NCBI GenBank assembly: GCA_025774805.1
Contig: JALGZR010000125.1
Location: forward strand, 1 to 9,592
From: a bacterium
GTDB taxonomy: Bacteria > ARS69
Direction: 5' to 3'
Length of the DNA stretch: 9,592 nt
A program made the translations under genes and the position numbers. Numbering within the stretch: position 1 is the first letter of the stretch; each line of letters opens with the position of its first letter. Below the pieces are notes generated by a model that saw only the letters and a program-made list of their open reading frames with translations, was not told the origin of the DNA and searched no databases. This document shows, piece by piece, positions 6,523 to 9,592 of the stretch.

Positions 6523-8871
6523 ATGGTGAGGCAAACCGACTCGCGATCGATGAGCGAGAGGCCTCGAAGGCGGGCCGATGTCGATCCCGTCTGTGGAATG
6601 AGAGTGGACGCGGCCTCCGCTGCGGGAGCGACGCGACACGGAGGACGGACCTACCATTTCTGCAGCGAACACTGTTTGGCGAAGTTCCGTAGGAACCCGG
6701 ACGAGTTCCTCGGTTCCGAGGATGCCGCGCCCGGCCCACCGCCATCGGAAGGGGTGGGTATCTACACGTGTCCGATGCATCCGGAGGTACGCCAGGAAGG
6801 GTCCGGGAGTTGTCCGAAGTGCGGAATGGCGCTCGAGCCCGAGACGCCATCACTCGAGGAAGAGCCGGATCCGGAACTGGTGGACATGACCCGGCGATTC
6901 CGGTGGAGCGCGCTCTTCACCGTACCGCTTGTTTTCGTGGCCATGGGGGATCTGCTTCCGGGTCGGCCTCTCGAACGGCTCGCGGCTCCGGGGGCCCTCC
7001 GATGGGCGGAGCTCATTCTGGCCACGTCCGTCGTTCTCTGGGGAGCTCAGCCCTTCTTCTGGCGTGCCTGGCGATCCGTCCTCACCCGCAATTTGAACAT
7101 GTTCACGCTGATTGGCCTCGGCGTATCCGTGGCGTACGCATACAGCCTCGTAGCAGCGTTGCTGCCCGGCGTCTTCCCCGAGTCCTTCCGCAGCGAGACG
7201 GGCGAGTTGGCCCTCTATTTCGAGGCGGCCGCGGTCATCGTGACTCTCGTCTTGCTCGGTCAGGTGCTGGAGCTGCGGGCGCGCAGTCGCACAGGGGCGG
7301 CGATCCGGGCGCTGCTTGGTCTGGCACCGAAGACAGCTCGGCGAATCCGGGAGGACGGTACCGAGGAAGACGTTGCCCTCGAACGGGTGATTCCAGGTGA
7401 CCTTCTTCGGGTCCGTCCCGGAGAGAAGGTGCCGGTGGACGGGCTCGTGACCGAGGGCACGAGCTCGGTCGACGAATCGATGGTCACTGGTGAACCGATC
7501 CCGGTCGAGAAGGCGTCGGGCGACGGGCTGATTGGTGCCACCGTGAACGGCACGGGGTCGGTCGTCATGCGAGCCGAGCGGGTAGGCGCGGATACGTTGC
7601 TGTCTCGCATCGTGCAGATGGTGGCGGAAGCCCAGAGAAGCCGCGCCCCCATCCAGAAGCTGGCGGACACCGTCGCAGGCCACTTCGTTCCTGCCGTCGT
7701 GGGGGCGGCCTTCATCACGCTGCTTGTTTGGGGAATGGCGGGCCCGGAACCGAGAATGGCACACGCGATCATCAATGCCGTAGCCGTTCTCATCATTGCG
7801 TGTCCATGCGCTCTCGGGCTCGCCACTCCGCTATCCATCATGGTGGCCACCGGTCGAGGCGCTACCGCGGGCGTACTCTTCAAGAACGCTGAGGCGATCG
7901 AAGTGATGCGCAAGGTCGACACGATCGTCGTGGACAAGACGGGCACGCTCACCGTGGGAAGCCCGCGGCTCGTCAAGGTCGTCTCAAGCGATGGAACAAG
8001 CGAGTACGAGCTTCTCCGCCTCGCCGCGAGTCTGGAGCGGGGCAGCGAGCACCCACTGGCCGCCGCCGTCGTGGCCGGTGCCAAAGAGCGGAGTATCCCA
8101 ATCGGATCGGTGGAGGACTTCCGCTCGGTCACGGGGAAGGGAGTCGTCGGACGCGTCGGAGGGCAAGAGGTGGCTCTCGGCAACCTCCGGTTGCTGAATG
8201 ACCTGGGAATAGATCTGGGGAAACTGCCCGAAAGGGCCGAGTCGCTGCGATCCGACGGCCAGACGGTCGTTTACGTCGCCGTGGACGGGCGGACGGCGGG
8301 CATTCTCACGGTCGCCGATCCGATCAAGGAGACGACCCCCGAGGCGATCGAGGCGCTGCACGCTGAAGGCCTGCAGATCGTGATGGTGTCGGGGGACAAC
8401 AAGACGACGGCCGCGGCGGTCGCTGATCAGCTGGGGATCGACGAGGTCATGGCCGAGGTCCTCCCGGACCAGAAGGTGGAAGCGGTCAAGGCTCTCCAAG
8501 CGAACGGCCGCCTCGTGGCAATGGCAGGGGATGGAATCAACGACGCACCCGCTCTCGCACAGGCGCACGTCGGCATCGCAATGGGAACGGGCACCGACGT
8601 GGCTATGGAGAGCGCCGGTGTGACGTTGGTAAAGGGCGACCTTCGGGGCATCGTGCGTGCACGGCGGTTAAGCCGGGCCACGATGGCGAACATAAGACAG
8701 AATCTCTTCTTTGCGTTCATCTACAACGCCATCGGAGTCCCGATCGCCGCCGGCGTTCTCTACCCCGTCGTCGGGCTCTTGCTGAGCCCGATGATCGCAG
8801 CCGCCGCGATGAGTTTCAGCTCCGTATCGGTCGTGGGAAACGCGCTGCGACTTCGGGGAGTCGATCTGTGA
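6523..8871 (+). CDS. copA: P1B-1-type Cu(I)-exporting ATPase with N-terminal YHS and heavy-metal-binding motifs
   Basis: This 782-residue pump uses ATP to move Cu(I) (possibly Ag(I)) from cytoplasm to periplasm. A YHS-like domain comes first (DPVCGM with C24; YHFCSEHC with C47, C51), then [10 protein letters not shown]...CPKCGM (C83, M85, H86, C97, C100). Membrane segments lie near 128-147, 161-180, 194-215, 231-251, 389-406, 415-435, 726-745 and 748-772. The actuator TGE is 322-324, the metal-site CPC is C427-P428-C429, the phosphorylated aspartate is D471 in DKTGT, the SEHP nucleotide motif is 508-511, and GDGINDAP is 669-676. TM7 Y734-N735 and TM8 M763/S767 (MSFSS) match the Cu(I) P1B-1 signature. 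No GMxCxxC HMA domain is present. Start: ATG 6523 has GGAGG 10 bases upstream (6508-6512); GTG 6526 or ATG 6550 would be equally in frame, and the family domain begins only near residue 20, so up to 9 residues are uncertain. Confidence 0.96.
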   Translation: MVRQTDSRSMSERPRRRADVDPVCGMRVDAASAAGATRHGGRTYHFCSEHCLAKFRRNPDEFLGSEDAAPGPPPSEGVGIYTCPMHPEVRQEGSGSCPKCGMALEPETPSLEEEPDPELVDMTRRFRWSALFTVPLVFVAMGDLLPGRPLERLAAPGALRWAELILATSVVLWGAQPFFWRAWRSVLTRNLNMFTLIGLGVSVAYAYSLVAALLPGVFPESFRSETGELALYFEAAAVIVTLVLLGQVLELRARSRTGAAIRALLGLAPKTARRIREDGTEEDVALERVIPGDLLRVRPGEKVPVDGLVTEGTSSVDESMVTGEPIPVEKASGDGLIGATVNGTGSVVMRAERVGADTLLSRIVQMVAEAQRSRAPIQKLADTVAGHFVPAVVGAAFITLLVWGMAGPEPRMAHAIINAVAVLIIACPCALGLATPLSIMVATGRGATAGVLFKNAEAIEVMRKVDTIVVDKTGTLTVGSPRLVKVVSSDGTSEYELLRLAASLERGSEHPLAAAVVAGAKERSIPIGSVEDFRSVTGKGVVGRVGGQEVALGNLRLLNDLGIDLGKLPERAESLRSDGQTVVYVAVDGRTAGILTVADPIKETTPEAIEALHAEGLQIVMVSGDNKTTAAAVADQLGIDEVMAEVLPDQKVEAVKALQANGRLVAMAGDGINDAPALAQAHVGIAMGTGTDVAMESAGVTLVKGDLRGIVRARRLSRATMANIRQNLFFAFIYNAIGVPIAAGVLYPVVGLLLSPMIAAAAMSFSSVSVVGNALRLRGVDL

Positions 8872-9051
8872 TCGCGTACTCAGTCTACACGGGTCAGAAC
8901 AGAGGGAGTTGAGCGAGATCAGGAGCAGCTGAGGGGACGCCTCCGGGTCCTCGAGAACGGCGATTCCGGAGCGCGGCGTCCGTCTTCGGGGTCGGTGGGA
9001 GCGGCTATCCCTCGCCTCTCGCCCGTCGTAGGTGCTCTACTCTCTCGACCG

Positions 9052-9104
9052 CGAGGGGCTCCCGGCCTTCCGGGGCCCTCGGCACCCTCGTCCGAGACGG
9101 ACGA
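9052..9104 (+). terminator. Pair of GC-rich hairpins downstream of the ATPase gene
   Basis: The 258-base spacer (8872-9129) holds no convincing gene or promoter, but two stem-loops. The first has outer stem CGAGGG 9052-9057 with CCCTCG 9076-9081 and inner stem CCCGG 9061-9065 with CCGGG 9070-9074, with a small asymmetric internal loop and a CCTT loop. The second is a perfect 7-bp stem, TCGTCCG 9088-9094 with CGGACGA 9098-9104, around an AGA loop. Neither is followed by a T run, so intrinsic termination in the E. coli manner is not shown. They may end or attenuate the copper transcript, protect its 3' end, or fold in the leader of the next gene, whose start is only 25 bases further on. Confidence 0.35.
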
Positions 9105-9129
9105 CTCTCCCACCCCTGGAACATCGCCC

Positions 9130-9592
9130 GTGACCTACGCCCTCCTCATCCTCGCCGCCTTCCTCGGCTCCGCGATCTCCGGTGCCATCGGCATGGGCGG
9201 AGGCGTTCTCCTGCTCGCGATCATGGCCGTGACTCTCGACCCGATGGCGGTCGTTCCGGTCCACGGCGTGGTCCAGCTCACGAGCAACTTCACGCGGTCG
9301 CTCCGGTTGGCGAAGGACATCGCGTGGTGGGTCGTCGTTCTCTACGTTCCGACGATGATCCTCGGCGCCTGGCTCGGGCTCCAGCTCTACCGGGGCGCGG
9401 GGATGCCGTGGTTCCGCCCCGCGATCGGGGTCTTCGTGCTCTCGTTCCTCGCCTGGAAGCGATTCAAACCGAGGCGGCTCGACTTTCCGCGCTGGGTGTT
9501 CGTCCCGGCGGGGCTCGGGGGCGGCTTCCTCACGATCGTGGTCGGCGCGGCCGGTCCCTACCTCGCCGCGTTCTTTCTGCGGGATGATCTGG
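9130..9592 (+). CDS. TauE/SafE-family membrane permease, N-terminal part (partial, cut by window end)
   Basis: An open frame of 154 codons runs from GTG 9130 past the right edge. It starts MTYALLILAAFLGSAISGAI, followed by GMGGGVLLLAIMAV and DPMAVVPVHGVVQLTSN. The Gly-rich 'SGxIGMGGG' loop after the first helix and the later VxLTSNFTRS are typical of the TauE/SafE (DUF81) anion exporter family, whose members move sulfite, sulfoacetate or related organic anions or remain uncharacterised. Further hydrophobic stretches (about 66-84, 96-110, 122-147) fit about four of the usual eight helices. No in-frame ATG exists upstream; M22 and later Met codons lie inside the conserved motif, so GTG 9130 is the best start, with only a weak GGA 9 bases before it. 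GTG 8995 is open but would add a Pro/Ser-rich, non-family extension. The link to copper export is unclear: same strand, but separated by hairpins. Confidence 0.85.
   Translation, partial: MTYALLILAAFLGSAISGAIGMGGGVLLLAIMAVTLDPMAVVPVHGVVQLTSNFTRSLRLAKDIAWWVVVLYVPTMILGAWLGLQLYRGAGMPWFRPAIGVFVLSFLAWKRFKPRRLDFPRWVFVPAGLGGGFLTIVVGAAGPYLAAFFLRDDL

Noticed and set aside
8919-9113. Minus-strand 64-codon frame in the spacer
   Set aside because: Low-complexity Arg/Gly/Pro/Ser composition, no ribosome site seen, and it covers the hairpins; no support as a gene.
8995-9129. Possible N-terminal extension of the permease from GTG 8995
   Set aside because: The added 45 residues are Pro/Ser/Gly-rich, unlike the family's N-terminus, and run through both hairpins; GTG 9130 starts exactly before the first helix.
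8872-9129. Promoter for the permease gene or a metal-regulator operator
   Set aside because: I found no convincing -35/-10 pair with 16-18 base spacing and no CueR- or CopY-like palindrome; the best candidate (TTCGGG 8985, TATCCC 9006, 15-base gap) is too weak.
9324-9587. Plus-strand 87-codon frame overlapping the permease
   Set aside because: Out of frame with the TauE/SafE coding sequence, whose membrane helices and motifs are clear in the other frame.

Overview
The window is a same-strand copper/silver-type metal export operon from a Gram-negative, GC-rich bacterium. The tripartite RND parts imply an outer membrane. GC bias at third codon positions is strong. The style of the CusA-like pump (extra membrane helices) and of the periplasmic CPVSG...FCCxxC protein recalls Planctomycetota, Verrucomicrobiota, Gemmatimonadota and similar environmental phyla. 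That placement is inference from family memory, not a database result.

Layout, all on the + strand: (1) the last 42 codons of what is probably a TolC/CusC-like outer-membrane channel (to 131); (2) a CusB-like periplasmic adaptor with two Cys-type heavy-metal-binding motifs and a C-terminal DUF3347-like domain (128-2107); (3) a large 1254-residue CusA-like RND pump (2109-5873); (4) a secreted 191-residue protein made of two tandem Cys-rich YHS/TRASH-like repeats (5870-6445); (5) a 77-base gap with short leader-like ORFs; (6) a P1B-1 Cu(I)-type ATPase with YHS and heavy-metal-binding motifs in place of the usual HMA domains (6523-8871); (7) a 258-base spacer with two GC-rich hairpins; (8) the start of a TauE/SafE-family permease running off the right edge (9130 onward).

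The first four genes are coupled: the 1/2 and 3/4 junctions are ATGA overlaps, and 2/3 are one base apart. The expected division of labour is that the ATPase moves Cu(I) from cytoplasm to periplasm, the secreted tandem-repeat protein (and the adaptor's own metal sites) binds it there, and the pump/adaptor/channel complex expels it across the outer membrane. No CusF-like chaperone and no HMA domain are visible. Instead, six small Cys-based metal-binding modules of two related styles (CxMHP...CxxCGM-like and YHS/TRASH-like) are spread over three proteins, suggesting the locus has replaced the usual metallochaperone modules with this type. Promoter and regulator lie outside the window or are not recognisable.
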